A stretch of 6,652 nucleotides of DNA, from positions 1 through 6,652 of the forward strand of contig JAFGWQ010000028.1 of assembly GCA_016937075.1 (NCBI GenBank), in the 5' to 3' direction. A model generated the notes under the pieces. The model worked only from the letters and a program-made list of their open reading frames with translations, ran no database searches and was not told the DNA's origin. Numbering within the stretch: position 1 is the first letter of the stretch; every line of letters starts with the position of its first letter. The position numbers and the translations under genes were made by a program. Source of the DNA: Campylobacterales bacterium. Its GTDB lineage: Bacteria; Campylobacterota; Campylobacteria; Campylobacterales; Sulfurovaceae. This document shows positions 5,860-6,652 of this stretch, one piece after another.

Positions 5860-6500
5860 TTAATCCCCCCTTCCTCGTATATGTTGCTTACGACTTCGAA
5901 ATATTGATATCTCGTAAAGTATAAATAATTTAATATATGAGGTATTTAAATCCACCAAAGAATAATCTATTTTGTAATTTATTATCAAATCACTATCCCC
6001 TTCAGACCACTCTATGGCTCCTATTGTCCTTCAAACTATGTTAAAATATTCTTGCATATATCCCGTATTTTTTTCTCCTTTAGTCCTGTGTTTTGACAGT
6101 AATATTGGGTAAACCAACTTTCTCTATCTTTTAAATTTTTCCAAAATAAAGTAGCCTTATTATCTTCTATATCCGTCAAAATGTATATTTTTAATCTATC
6201 CCCATTTATATTTTAAATCCATATTAAAATTTATTACTATCTCGTCCCAACTCCTTGTTTAAATATAGCAATAGATATAACACAAGCTATCCATCACATT
6301 CCTGGCAACAAGCGCAGATAAGGTGAATATCGGTGTTTCAATCATTGGTTGGTTTTGTATAGATTTTTTGATTATATCGTTGATAAATTTGCAGGCGTAG
6401 TGTTCTTGATCTTAGTATCTGTGAGCACGGGCGCTCTTTTCTATAAAAAACTAATAAATCATACCATAATGACACTAAAAAATAAAGGGTTACTTTACTA
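5860..6500 (-). pseudogene. Decayed gene of unknown family (multiple stops and frame changes)
   Basis: No intact gene is present, but the minus strand gives protein-like sequence in successive frames. Fragment 1 (6450-6262) reads FFIEKSARAHRY, a TAA at 6414-6412, then DQEHYACKFINDIIKKSI and on through MIETPIFTLSALVARNVMDS to a TAA at 6261-6259. Fragment 2, same frame (6258-6199), gives TRSWDEIVINFNMDLKYKW and stops at 6198-6196. Fragment 3 (from about 6200, frame changed at a GGGG run) gives DRLKIYILTDIEDNKATLFW through KIRDICKNILT, with TAG at 6038-6036. Fragment 4 (6030-5860, another frame) gives RTIGAIEWSEGDSDLIINYK through YEISIFRSRKQ, with TAA at 5862-5860. Together they suggest a soluble, mostly helical protein of about 200 residues. 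The family is not recognised. Sequencing errors could explain the frame changes but not easily the in-frame stops. No intact start is seen. Confidence 0.5.
5865..5874 (-). promoter_or_regulatory. Strong G-rich ribosome binding site of the small gene
   Basis: The minus strand reads GGAAGGGGGG and then eight bases to the ATG at 5856-5854. The AAGG and GGGG parts both pair with the 16S rRNA tail. In this AT-rich region such a G run is conspicuous and is the main support for the downstream start. It lies inside the end of the preceding open frame, whose TAA (5862-5860) is three bases from the ATG. Confidence 0.6.
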
Positions 6501-6584
6501 ATTATTATAAATAAAATAATAAAATTAATAGTACCAAGTTTTAGGGTGTAAATTAGTTAAAATGATTTGCTTTGATTTGTATAG

Positions 6585-6652
6585 TGGTAGCAAGAGGGGA
6601 ACTCGAATCCCCGACCTCCGGCTTATGAGACCAGCGCTCTAACCAGCTGAGC
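6585..6652 (-). tRNA. tRNA with CAU anticodon, probably elongator tRNA-Met (5' end cut off)
   Basis: Read on the minus strand, the window edge starts at GCTC of the D stem (GCTC/GAGC around AGCTGGTTA). The anticodon arm is CTGGT-CTCATAA-GCCGG with anticodon CAT at 6627-6625, followed by the AGGTC variable region, the T arm GGGGA-TTCGAGT-TCCCC and the acceptor 3' strand TCTTGCT, discriminator A and an encoded CCA (6587-6585). The first nine bases lie outside the window; the acceptor should begin AGCAAGA. It is not the initiator: the three consecutive G-C pairs in the anticodon stem are absent. A CAU anticodon could also be tRNA-Ile2, in which C34 is changed to lysidine; without the 5' end I cannot exclude that. 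Confidence 0.93.

Noticed and set aside
6281..6501. Hydrophobic plus-strand frames (SADKVNIGVSIIGWF and GVVFLILVSVSTGALFYKK) that look like pieces of a membrane protein
   Set aside because: They are in two frames without a start or ribosome binding site, and the opposite strand gives more varied, protein-like sequence that continues into further fragments on that strand. I take the plus-strand frames as antisense shadows.
6502..6522. TTATTAT/ATAATAA inverted repeat as a terminator behind the tRNA gene
   Set aside because: The stem is made only of A-T pairs in a region that is almost all A and T, so it is expected by chance and would be unstable.
1..6652. CRISPR array, insertion sequence or integrase
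   Set aside because: No regularly spaced direct repeats, no transposase or recombinase motifs and no terminal inverted repeats with target duplications were seen on either strand.

Overview
The window is AT-rich bacterial chromosome. It looks like a Campylobacterota (Epsilonproteobacteria) genome of the Sulfurimonas/Sulfurovum type. This rests on the gene order infB-rbfA-rimP-ribD-ubiE-xseA, a divergent RbfA and RimP, a RibD with a long insertion typical of that group, and a serS promoter with a clear -10 box but no good -35 box. The lineage is inferred from recalled family features; no search was run.

Region 1 (1-3911, + strand) is one compact housekeeping operon. It holds the 3' end of infB (IF-2), rbfA, rimP, ribD, ubiE/menG and xseA. 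Genes overlap by 4-11 bases or are separated by 8-9 bases, and most have a Shine-Dalgarno sequence inside or just after the previous gene. The first three gene products act in translation initiation and 30S maturation. The others serve riboflavin synthesis, menaquinone synthesis and DNA repair.

Region 2 (3912-5300) holds serS on the opposite strand, convergent with xseA. The 99-base gap between them carries a double palindromic repeat of the GTCATTGCGAGG...GACGAAGCAATCC kind. A TATAAT box lies just upstream of serS.

Region 3 (about 5300-6652) is an accessory-looking islet between serS and a CAU-anticodon tRNA gene. On the minus strand, reading away from the tRNA, it contains a badly decayed gene (about 6500 to 5860, protein-like stretches in several frames with in-frame stops). 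Three bases later comes a small gene with a very strong ribosome binding site (69 codons). That gene ends at a UUUAAAA slippery heptamer, and a -1 shift there would add a transmembrane tail. Last comes a roughly 190-base stretch (5357-5547) of nested, mutually compatible inverted repeats that could be a branched structured RNA. I recognise no family for these three elements. They are the only candidates for something undescribed in the window, and decay of an integrated accessory module beside a tRNA gene is the simplest reading.
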